Of a stretch of DNA of 64,000 nt, positions 47,140 to 56,513 are shown piece after piece. A program made the translations under genes and the position numbers. The DNA comes from Selaginella tamariscina (Eukaryota; Streptophyta; Lycopodiopsida; Selaginellales; Selaginellaceae): positions 469,333 through 533,332 of the forward strand of contig PUQB01000096.1 in NCBI GenBank assembly GCA_003024785.1, written 5' to 3'. The notes beneath the pieces were generated by a model, which saw nothing but the letters and a program-made list of their open reading frames with translations, did no database searches and was not told where the DNA came from. The stretch's first letter is position 1; each line of letters begins with the position of its first letter.

Positions 47140-47871
47140 TGTGTGTGTGGACGGACACACACACATGCAGAGACGTACTCATATATTGGTTACACGAACG
47201 CGCACAAAAACTCAAGGATACATAAATAAAATAAAAGACACCTACCTAGGGAATACGAATATATGGTCTCGACCACCAGATCGACGGAAATATGGCATTT
47301 GTTCGAGGACCTGTGAGCAAGCTGGTGAAGCTCTATTGGATACGATGATGTACATACATAAACAGAAACATTGATACACTTGTACACATAATATAAGCTG
47401 AACGCCCTCGCGCACACACACACCTGGATGTACTTGGCATCAATCTCTTTATCAGTGAGTCCGCCCTTCATACGGACGCACTTGACGTAGGAAGGCACGA
47501 AGAAAAAATTTGCGTCGTGCTTGTTGAGGGTACGAAATGGGGAGCGCAAGAGCAGCTGATGAATCTTGACCTGGGTTCCCCATTGGCCTTTAATGCAATC
47601 CGCCTGAGTGATTCTGTGATCACGCCCAGAGAGCAGCTCCCGCAGCCCCTCGATCTCTGTCTCCTGGTATACGTAGATCTGCAGCTCCAAATGCCCTTGT
47701 TGTGTGCAGTCCTGGCCATGATGGTTGCTCAGCAGTAATATAGTGCCTGCCCAATCCCACGATCAACCCAAGAACTCAGATTTGTTACTTACATGTCACG
47801 CTTGCGACCGCGAGCAGCAGGTAGCGCATCCACTGCCACTGCCTAGAAGAAGCACGCAATCTGGAACCCAT
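46055..47871 (-). CDS. Exostosin-family glycosyltransferase (GT47), Golgi type II membrane protein
   Basis: GT47 enzymes build plant wall glycans such as xylan, arabinan and xyloglucan side chains. Eight exons: 47793-47871, 47424-47746, 47246-47310, 46992-47058, 46702-46914, 46508-46650, 46305-46444 and 46055-46271. The product is about 415 residues. The short N-terminus MGSRLRASSRQWQW precedes a signal anchor (MRYLLLAVASVTCTILLL). Family blocks are LELQIYVYQE, SPFRTLNKHDANFFFVPSYV, LEQMPYFRRSGGRDHIFVFP, AGAHLFKHWAVYLNRSIFLT and DTSAFDTWKDIIIPG. They continue with FCLAPRGESSWTLRFFEAFF, ECVPVILSDKIELPFQNVLD and RGRAVRCLWLYEE. The donor substrate cannot be read from sequence. Exon 6 is one base short between the LAFSGPSKLERKEYF and FCLAPRGE parts (about 46560-46580), probably a sequencing indel, since all else is conserved. 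The gene is head to head with the MscS-like gene. Confidence 0.9.
47109..47136. repeat. (TA)n microsatellite in GT47 intron
   Basis: An AT dinucleotide run followed by GT repeats and then CA repeats (to about 47166), inside the intron 47059-47245. Confidence 0.9.
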
Positions 47872-48119
47872 AGGATTCGAACCCTCATTCCACCGCATTT
47901 CATCCCGCCCGTTGATACTCCTGATATAGGGTTCGACGAGGGAAGGCAATTGAGAAGTCCAAGAATGTGAGACGTTTCCGCAGGAGAAGAAGGAAAGCTG
48001 ACAGTTAGATTCAATGTCTGATCCCTTCGCAAGGGAAATGTACAAGGTTTCAGGGTCAAGTAAAAGCTACATACAGGCAGTTCCCGGAGGTGCGTAGTAG
48101 GTATAAACCTCTGATCAGC
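47872..48119. promoter_or_regulatory. Divergent promoter between GT47 and MscS-like genes
   Basis: Only 248 bp separate the two start codons, which face away from each other. No clear TATA box was seen for either direction. The region must hold both 5' UTRs and any shared control elements. Confidence 0.5.
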
Positions 48120-50109
48120 ATGTGTTTCTCCAATGGCCTCGGCGTTGCCAAGAGCAATTCATTGCCAGCAACTTACTGGAAAACCAGGCATGAAGAAGGC
48201 AAGAATTGTGCAGGTTCCAATGCCTAGGCAGTTCATTATTCTCGGTACTACATGTATGCCCTAGTTGCCTCCGTATGTATAAGTCATTAGATTGGTGCCT
48301 TATATATGTTTCATGTTTGCCAGTTGCCTTGCCGTTCTGCAGGTGATGACTTGTTTGGCAGGACTCAAAACAGCAGGCTGTATGCAAGTAACCGGGACAC
48401 TGACAACAGGCCATCGTTTCCTATTGGCAAACCGTTTGAGAATGTAGCCGAGTTCAGCGACAATTTCTTGGACCGTGTTAGTAGTTACATCTTCAGAAGG
48501 TTAAGGAACCTCCTTGGCCCGTACCTACCAAAGAACTTTGATATATTTCGCTGGCTGCCTGTCAACGTCCATTCCCGCCTTCACAAGAATGAATATATTG
48601 TAAGTATATGTATATAGAAGTATTTTATGCGTATGTGATCGTCGTTGTAGGCCACGCTTATTGTCCGGGAAGCATTGATTTTTGGATTCTTCTACGTTGT
48701 GTTCATCAGAGTGGATAACTTCTGCCGGTGGCTAAACAAGTAAGTTGTGAGTATTGAAGCTTCATATTTTGCATGTTGTGATCTTGGGGAAGCAGGCTAT
48801 ACATAAGGAATACAAAGCCGGGTCATGAGATGGAAGAGGACGAATACGAAGACTCGAGTTTTACAGCAGTCCGAGCTCCCATCAAGCTTACCGTCCTAGT
48901 TTGGGCCTCTACTCGGTTGTAAGTCTGTCTTTCTTTCGTGTGTGTATGCTAGACTTGTAAGGACTCAACTCTTTTGGCAGTGTCAATGTTCTCACACCGC
49001 TGAAGGTTGGGTACTATGTGATTGGCAAAGTGCGTGCAATTGGACTCATATGTGCTGTAATATGGTTTTTGATTCGATGGAAAAGAATACTTGTGGAGCA
49101 TCTTGCATCCAAGTCGCGAATAGATGCTGTGAGTATATCCGTTTGTTATAAGAGATGATCTACTCATGCACTTGTGTGTTACAGCCTCGTGTGGTTGCTA
49201 TAGATAAGGTAGCTTCCTTGTTTCTATATTTTCTAGCTGCATCGAGCATTGCAGAAGTTTGTGGGTTTGCGTTGAGTTCCTTGCTAGCAGTTGGTGGCAT
49301 ATCCGGTATGTTTAGTTGGATATCGTGCAGGTTTCAGCCATCTAATTAGTAGTAGCTTAACATGGCCGTTGGTCTGGCTGCAAAGGAGATTGTCAGTAAT
49401 GTTTTTGGTGGAGCTATACTCTTCATGACACGTCCTTTCGTCATAGGTGAACGGATAAAGGTTAGTAGTTTAACTAGCTACACACACTCTCACACGCACG
49501 CACGCACACGTAACACACAGCCACATTTTAAGTGGTACACATGTATCAGGCGGGGTCATTCTCAGGAGAAGTCCAAGATATTGGATTTTTGCAAACTAAA
49601 CTACTGGGATTCGACAAGGTGCCTGTGCTAGTTCCTAACCAAGCCTTCATAAATCAGGTAGGGGTGAGTCGTGGATTGTTTACGACAAGCTTTTCTCCAT
49701 CAAACAAGATGATTCTTTTTCAGGTCATTATTAATTACTCTAGGGCAAAGGACAAGCTGTTAGAGGCAACATTTCAGGTCCGAAACCAGGACATCTTTTT
49801 AATCGAGAAGATAACCAAACCGTGTTGTCCAGTACTTAAGGTGGCATAAAGAAGTTGACAAGGGAAGTCAGCCCCCTGTGTGCTACTTGAAATCCATGGG
49901 ATCCGTCGGCCTAGACATTGGCCTTCTGTGCATCATTCGTGCTCCGGTAAGTGAAACGAACACACACACACACAGCTCAATGTGTGTATTCTGTTATACA
50001 GGGCGGGCCTTCATTTTTCAAAGCACAACAGGAGATTTTGATACAAGTTGCACATATAATCACAGAGGAAGTGCATGTTTGGGAACCAGTGGCCCATTCA
50101 TGCCCGTAG
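48120..50109 (+). CDS. MscS-like mechanosensitive ion channel (MSL, organellar type)
   Basis: MSL channels release ions when membranes are stretched and protect mitochondria or plastids from swelling. Ten exons: 48120-48213, 48343-48599, 48651-48739, 48796-48918, 48981-49128, 49185-49305, about 49360-49460, 49550-49657, 49724-49946 and 50002-50109. Transmembrane stretches lie in exons 3-6 (EALIFGFFYVVFI, VRAIGLICAVIWFLI, ASLFLYFLAASSIAEVC). The pore helix and beta-domain signature follow: LLAVGGISG, then VGLAAKEIVSNVFGG, FMTRPFVIGERIKAG, FSGEVQDIGF and VPVLVPNQAFINQVIINYSR. The acceptor of exon 7 is not clear. Exon 9 carries one base too many near 49825 (EKIT, then NRVVQYLRWHKEVDKG). The N-terminus is short and has no obvious transit peptide; the true start could lie upstream. 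Confidence 0.88.
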
Positions 50110-50271
50110 TTCCAAGTGACTTGCCTGATGCACCAAAACTACCAGATCAACCTAGTCCATAAATTCCTCTTGTACATATATATACATACATACACGTTAT
50201 ATCACCAGAGTTAGTGTAGGTGACTAAATCATATTGACATGAATGGAAAACTATTTCATCACATATGTTGT

Positions 50272-50923
50272 TTATATGCAAACGTGAGATTGAAGAAGTA
50301 TACCAAAGCTCCACTTCAAAACCTTACCACATCGATAACAGAAGGTCGAGCCACATCTGCAGTTAAAGATCTCATAACAAGATATACATAGATATATAAG
50401 TCACATACCTGCAGCCTATGACACTGCATCCATCCCTGCGTTCCACCATATGCTTACACATGGGGCACTGCTTCCATCTCCTTGACTTGGCCAGCTTCAT
50501 AAGTTGTTGATCAAACTCACCTCCAACATATGTGTAGCTGAAAAACCTCAAACAACTTGCACACTGGACCTGTGCATGCATGCCAACCTCCAACTCCAAT
50601 TCACGTGAATCCATCAATCCCCAGCAGTCCTTGTATGTGCAGTATATCCTGTTAGCCACTGGGATCTCACACTCCTTCGCGCGTGCTTTCAATATGTTTA
50701 TACTTCTGCTGTCTAGCAGCTTCTCAGACTCTTTAAAAAGAAAGAGTTTACCACAGCCGAGTGCAGGACATGGAATGTGTATTCGTCCCAGCTCTACTTG
50801 TGCTTGGGCATATCGAGATGCACAGCTAAAACAGAAGCAATGCTTGCATATTGCAAGGTGGAAAGCTTTCAATACAGACTTCTTCTTCAGACATATACTG
50901 CATTTGAATCTCAGCCAAGGCAT
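50272..50923 (-). CDS. Small RBR (RING1-IBR-RING2) zinc protein, probable E3 ubiquitin ligase
   Basis: Two exons (50409-50923 and 50272-50356) encode 199 residues. RING1 spans residues 8-57 (CSICLKKK, CKHCFCFSC, PCPALGC). The IBR follows at about 95-140 (YCTYKDCWGLMD, QCASCLRFFSYTYVGG). RING2 has CPMCKHMVERRDGCSVIGC followed across the intron by CGSTFCYRCGKVL. In RBR ligases ubiquitin passes from E2 to a RING2 cysteine, which is the cysteine of the DGCS-type block here. The protein is short, lacking the long N- and C-terminal extensions of ARI-type RBRs, and ends soon after RING2. It is convergent with the MscS-like gene (162 bp between stops). The substrate is unknown. Confidence 0.88.
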
Positions 50924-51236
50924 TCCTCTTTATTGTTTTTAGGGAATCCAAAAATATATGTAAACATGGATATTCTAATTATATGCTTCCATTACATAAA
51001 ACTACTTCTATGACAGATAAACATGGACATTCTAATTATATGCTTCCATGGCATAAAACTACAGATAAACATGGATGCTCTCTCTCACACACAATTGATT
51101 TCATTTGTAATTTAGCTGTGACGGGATATTAATTACAAAACTAAGTAATTTGATACACAGACAATTGATTCCACTTTGTAATTCAGCCGTCGTGTTAGCT
51201 ACAGGATATTAATTACAAACTATGTAATTTGATTAT
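50924..51236. repeat. Intergenic spacer with two local tandem duplications
   Basis: A unit of about 58 bp with AAACATGGA-ATTCTAATTATATGC is duplicated at about 50965-51075. A second unit of about 75 bp (ACAATTGATT...GATATTAATTACAAA) is duplicated at about 51090-51232. Both are diverged by a few bases. The spacer lies between the 5' end of the RBR gene and the 3' end of SRT1. Confidence 0.7.
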
Positions 51237-53259
51237 CTAGCTGGAGAGTCGTGCTTTCTTGGGTTTGTGTTCATAGGCGTCCTGCTGCATATCCACCACG
51301 CTTGTGACAATTGCATACGTCACAGTCAGACCGTGAGAGTCGGGTGAGTGTGTCACCTCCTCGAGCATGACACGACCACACGAGGCGTTTTCATTTTGCA
51401 ACTTTAACACATCACTCGCAACTGAAGCTGGCCAAACGACCATCTTCTCAGGTTTTACCTGCAACTCACATACACATGTAAGGTGGCAATAGCAATATGC
51501 ACACACGTACGGGAATACCTCAAAACTAAGCGGGTGCACAATCTCAACCAATCGGCACATACAACTTTGGGACAAACGAAGCTTGACAAGCACGTCCAAC
51601 GACCTGAGGTTCATAGTCTCCCTGAACGAGTCACGAAGGTGAGTATGTATTTCATTAAAAAGATGCCATAAGAAGGCAGTCCACGTTTTTAAGTAAAGTA
51701 AGTTGTTTCCTGTTATAAAGATGCCAACGCCGTCACTACATAAACTTGCACGTAGCATATATGTATGCCTTCATTTATTTTCTATTCACACACAAACGTA
51801 TGCAACCACACCACATCTCTCTCTCTATATATATAGAGAGAGAGAGAGAGACACAGGGAGACATACACACACGCACCTCTATATACACACATAAGACAAA
51901 TATATCATAGGGAGTCATGCATCAAATCAAATCACCTTCGGACCATGTATGGGGGCGCCTTAAATTCCACTGGCTTTAATTCAGGCCTGCCCGGAAATTC
52001 CACCTAAACGAGTTTAGTCAATCGCGTTCCTCAAAAAGAAAAAATTAAAAAAGAAAAACAAAATAGAAAAATCTACCTCTAAATAGTTGATAAAATACAA
52101 AGGTGCTTTCTGACCATGGGGGCTCTCTATGCGTAAGCTCCACTTGACGCTGTTTTTCTCTGCAAAAAGTCAATACAGGAAAATGCAAAACCATCAGTAT
52201 ATACAGAAAGAAGTTGTGTGTGTGCACATGTCTTCACAGCGTGCATGCACACGTACTTGTCCAGGAGAAGGAGCAGATAACAACGAGACGATCAACTCGA
52301 ATAAAAGGAGGGATCCTCAGTTTGAGTATCGCATGACATCCATGATTACCTGCAAGAAACATGAAATGAAAAACATAAAACCAGCAGAAGCATATGTGAC
52401 CATCAAATAATAACTGATATATATACAGGCGGTTCTTGGAGCAACTGGAGGGCGGACCCTTCAACAGCCAGAACAAACAAGATGTAACCAGATAAATGAG
52501 ACAAAGTATTCAATAAAAAATAATTAACTACAGGCGGTTCTTGGAGCAACTGGAGGGCGGACCCCTTCAGCAGCCAGAACAACAAGATGGAAGAAGAGAA
52601 GTGGAAAAAGGAGGATACGGGATGGATGTATTGAATGTCCCGTAGTGGCCATGATAAAGAGACCGGGGAATGCTCTATGATCGTGTATGCACATGCGTAT
52701 GTATGACTAGTATTTCTCGGATGCTCGGCATAGCATAAGACTTGTAACACATATGAATGTTTATACTGTACTAACCTGATCAACTCGGGCATGGATGACA
52801 AGTGCGGCCTTCTTATCCTTGGGAGTTCCCTGAATTCCATCGGCATGTAACGTATCATAAGATTTGTGTCTGTGTGTGTGCGTGAGAGTGTATGTGTGTT
52901 TGTGCGTATATAGGTGTATCTTCATACACATACTTATACACAAAAAAACAAGTTCCAACCTGAAGATTGATAATTACGAGCTTCCCTCCACCCTTCACAG
53001 TCTTCAGGGGTAGATTACACGCTGGTGTGATCTGCAAGCTGTCAATTTAGCGCATCTTCAGTGAAATGAACATATACACTTGCCTAGCCACACAGTATAT
53101 ACGCATGAATATATACATGTGCATACGTACACGCTATAGATAATGTACCTAGTTCCCAAGCAAAGGATAAGATCTGCCTCCTTGCAATTTTTTTCAGCCG
53201 CATGTAGTTCCCGCTCAGGCAATGCTCCCTGGAAACAAACAGAGTATATAAGGCATACA

Positions 53260-53332
<73 letters not shown>

Positions 53333-54233
53333 GTATGCAAACACGTACAAAAGCATTGCTAAATTACCTCCCAGTCAATAATAGTGTCCACAAGCTTTCC
53401 CCTACATGAGCAACGCCTTCCCGTTGGTTTTAAGCCTATCGTCTCCATCTCGAAATCCCGTATGTACCTGTCAAGATATCCAAATGTATGCTCATTATAA
53501 TTCATCAGAGTCAATATGCAGATATGTATGACTTCTATTTCTTACTCTTTGGAACACTTGGAACAAATCTCCATGAAGCTGTTGCCATGAAGCTCTGATA
53601 GCTTCTCTCTTGGAACACCTGATCGCAGATGCAACCCATCCACATTCTACAGTCAAAATTCACATCAATCTGTCATACACAGGCCACGTGCAGATAGAGA
53701 CCTGGCTGATGATAAACTTGAGTATACCAGCACGAATAAGCTCCACCAGTGCCATATGAGTAATGCCGGGCCTTGCTTGATGGAACTCAACATCTGCCTT
53801 GGGCAATGGTAGGCCTTGATGCTGCACCAATGCTGTCAGCATATACATGTATGATTTACACACACGTTACCTGGAGAGTCCATACACCTTTGGGACCACG
53901 GAAATCAGGAATGCCACAAGAGGTTGAGATACCAGCACCAGTGAATGCTACCATATGCCTACTCTGGGAGAATGGAGAAACAACCAAAGAAATTGGAAAC
54001 TGTTCGAGGAATATGGAGAAGTGATATGAATGTGAAATACCTGTTGTATGAGCCGGACAAGGTCCTCTATCTGTTGTAAGTGCATAATCAAGAGATTAGT
54101 GTGCGTGTAGTGGATTGACAGATGATCAATGTACCTTAGTACCGATGTCTTGATCGGAATCGAATATCTCCGGCATACCCAGCTTGCCGACGTCGGCTTT
54201 GTAGGAGAGCTTCTCCGCATATCCAAGCGCCAT
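51237..54233 (-). CDS. SRT1: SRT1, SIRT6-type NAD-dependent protein deacylase (sirtuin)
   Basis: A nuclear class IV sirtuin that removes acyl groups from histone tails using NAD. Fourteen exons: 54135-54233, 54041-54070, 53871-53963, 53702-53821, 53546-53646, 53368-53467, 53149-53228, 52960-53038, 52776-52829, 52257-52349, 52077-52159, 51936-52003, 51519-51621 and 51237-51458. The product is about 441 residues. The start [19 protein letters not shown] is that of plant SRT1. Catalytic motifs are [33 protein letters not shown] and [11 protein letters not shown] (catalytic His). The zinc cysteines are CSKC and [21 protein letters not shown] follows. The plant-specific C-terminal half follows ([42 protein letters not shown]) and ends basic ([10 protein letters not shown]). 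Exon 10 is one base short near its start (about 52333-52349). The gene is head to head with ABCF. Confidence 0.94.
51816..51850. repeat. Palindromic (CT)n(TA)n(GA)n repeat in SRT1 intron
   Basis: TCTCTCTCTC-TATATATA-GAGAGAGA is self-complementary and can form a long hairpin. It lies within the intron 51622-51935. Confidence 0.9.
52425..52590. repeat. Direct duplication with 105 bp period in SRT1 intron 9
   Basis: About 60 bp beginning ACAGGCGGTTCTTGGAGC (52425-52485) is repeated at 52530-52590 with only a few differences. Both copies lie in the unusually long intron 52350-52775. On the coding strand both read [10 protein letters not shown], so an alternative exon is possible but unsupported. 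Confidence 0.85.
53262..53332. repeat. (TA)n(CA)n microsatellite in SRT1 intron
   Basis: About 60 bp of AT dinucleotides with one register slip, then ACACACA. It lies in the intron 53229-53367, close to the 3' end of exon 6. Confidence 0.95.
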
Positions 54234-54317
54234 TGCAGAAGTTACCCTAAAGAGGTAAAAGGTTTAGGGCATAAATTAAGGGCATGAGGCTAGCGGCTAG
54301 GGTTGCATAGTATCGAG
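54234..54317. promoter_or_regulatory. 84 bp divergent promoter between SRT1 and ABCF
   Basis: The two start codons are 84 bp apart and face away from each other. The gap holds TACCCTAAAG, GGTTTAGGGC and CTAGGGTTG, close to the plant telo-box (AAACCCTAA), which is common upstream of translation-related genes. There is no TATA box. Transcription start sites probably overlap or lie inside the opposite gene. Confidence 0.55.
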
Positions 54318-56420
54318 ATGGTGTCGGATGCGAGTAAGAAGAAGGCGGCCGCAAAGAAAGCAGCCGCTGTCGCAAAGAGGGGCTCCAAGTCAACCACCGC
54401 TTCTGCCGCCACTGCTTCCGCCTCGAAAGCAGATGAACAAAATGGCGATTTCAACGATGAGTTGCAAGCGATGGCCATCACGGACCGCACTTGCACCGGA
54501 GTCCTGGCTTCCCATCCTCAATCCCGAGATATTCATGTAAGTGCCTCTAATTCTAGCCCTGGTTCGTGGTGCTTATGATTTGTTTCTATCAGATTGAGTC
54601 GCTGTCTGTCACGTTTCACGGCCATGAGCTTGTTTCAGATTCCACACTCGAACTCAATTACGGAAGGTATGCGTTTTTTTAGGTTTTGGTCGGTGGGGGG
54701 TTTATAGATCTGTTTGGTTTTGCAGGAGGTATGGGCTCCTGGGGCTCAATGGTTGCGGAAAGTCTACGCTGCTTAGTGCAATTGGTGCCCGTGAAGTTCC
54801 TATACCGGAACATATGGACATTTATCATCTTACCAGAGAAATTGAGGCCACTGATCTGACTGCCTTGGAAGCTGTTGTAAACGTGGATGACGAGAGGATG
54901 AAACTGGAACAAGAAGCAGAGAAGCTGGCTGCCCGAGTAAGTGATTCGTGTCCACGTGATTCAATTATGTATAGCGTCTCTTTTATTGGTTGCAGGATGA
55001 CGGGGGCGGAGAGATGCTTGATCGACTCTATGAGCGGCTGGAAGCCATGGACTCGAGTACCGCTGAGAAGCGAGCAGCCGAGATATTGCACGGGCTGGGC
55101 TTTAGCAAGAAGATGCAGGTGAAGAAGACGCGCGATTTCTCGGGGGGTTGGCGAATGAGGATTGCACTTGCGAGAGCGCTGTTTATGAATCCTACGATTT
55201 TGCTCCTGGACGAGCCAACCAATCACCTGGGTATATACTCCTTGTTGGTTTGCTTGTTTGCTCTTTCTAACTTGTTTGCTGAGCAGATCTTGAGGCTTGC
55301 GTGTGGTTGGAGGAGACTCTGAAGAAATTCAGCCGTATACTCGTGGTCATATCCCACTCGCAGGATTTCCTTAATGGCGTGTGCACAAATATCATTCACA
55401 TGCAAAATAAGAAGCTCAAGTTTTACACAGGTAATTATGACCAGTACATTCAGACACGATCGGAGCTGGAGGAGAATCAGATGAAGCAGTACAAATGGGA
55501 ACAGGAGCAGATTGCATCTATGAAAGAGTACATTGCCAGGTTTGGTCATGGCTCGGCAAAGCTTGCCCGTCAGGCTCAGAGCAAGGAAAAGACTTTGGCC
55601 AAGATGGAGAGGGGTGGACTGACGGAGAAGATAGTCAAGGACAAGGTCCTTGTGTTCAGATTTTCGGATGTTGGGAAACTTCCACCGCCTGTTCTCCAGT
55701 TTGTGGAGGTAGACTTTGGTTACACACCTGACAATCTCATATACAAGAAGATCGATTTCGGGGTAGATCTCGACTCTAGAATAGCACTCGTAGGGCCAAA
55801 CGGAGCTGGAAAGAGTACATTGCTCAAGTTGATGACTGGAGAACTTGTGCCGCAGGACGGCATGGTTAGACGACACAACCACCTTCGGATTGCACAGTTC
55901 CATCAGCATCTGGCTGACAAGCTCAACCTGGAAATGTCTGCTTTGCAATATATGATGTCCGAGTACCCCGGCCTGGAGGAAGAGAAGATGCGTGCTGCCA
56001 TTGGTAGGTTCGGGCTTACGGGCAAAGCCCAGATTATGCCCATGGGCAACTTATCGGATGGGCAAAGAAGTCGGGTCATTTTTGCATGGCTGGCCTGGAG
56101 GTATGCTTTTTTATACATATACATATAAATGTGTGTGTGTGTGTGTGTTTGTGTGTGTGTCTCACAAACATCCTACGGTTAGGCAACCCCATTTGCTGCT
56201 TTTGGACGAGCCAACAAATCACTTGGACATTGAGACGATAGATTCGTTAGCGGATGCACTTAACGATTGGGATGGTGGATTGGTGCTTGTGAGTCACGAC
56301 TTTAGGCTCATCAACCAGGTGGCGAAGGAGATATGGGTCTGTGAGAACCAAACTGTGACTCGATGGGAGGGCGATATTATAGACTTCAAGCAGCATCTCA
56401 AGGCCAAGGCTGGGCTTTAA
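54318..56420 (+). CDS. ABCF1: ABCF/GCN20-type soluble ABC ATPase
   Basis: A cytosolic twin-ATPase protein without membrane domains. Relatives (yeast GCN20, plant ABCF1) act on ribosomes and the GCN2 stress pathway. Six exons: 54318-54536, 54593-54666, 54726-54936, 54996-55230, 55287-56100 and 56183-56420. All are in phase, giving 596 residues, nearly the length of the Arabidopsis protein. The N-terminus [19 protein letters not shown] is Lys/Ala-rich as in plant ABCF1. The first ATPase has GLNGCGKST, the signature [12 protein letters not shown] and [10 protein letters not shown]. The linker helix ([19 protein letters not shown]) follows. The second ATPase has GPNGAGKST, the signature [22 protein letters not shown] and the switch histidine VLVSHD. 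No defect was seen. The last intron carries a long (GT)n run (56127-56160). Confidence 0.96.
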
Positions 56421-56513
56421 AAGGTTAGGTTAGAGCACTATTTATTTTATTTATGTAGAAGAGGATATTGAAAAAGCATCTTATCGGTAAAATAAACATT
56501 CTTTGAAGCAATA

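Noticed and set aside
47866-47920. tRNA gene on the minus strand (GGTTCGAATCC T-loop-like word)
   Set aside because: The T-stem does not pair well and no D-arm, anticodon arm or acceptor stem could be found; the word overlaps the GT47 start region.
53058-53409. Tyr/Ile-rich reading frames around 53.2 kb
   Set aside because: They are translations of the (TA)n(CA)n microsatellite in an SRT1 intron.
55223-55948. Antisense reading frame of 241 codons opposite ABCF
   Set aside because: ABC ATPase motifs and splice sites on the plus strand explain the sequence fully; the antisense protein has no recognisable features.
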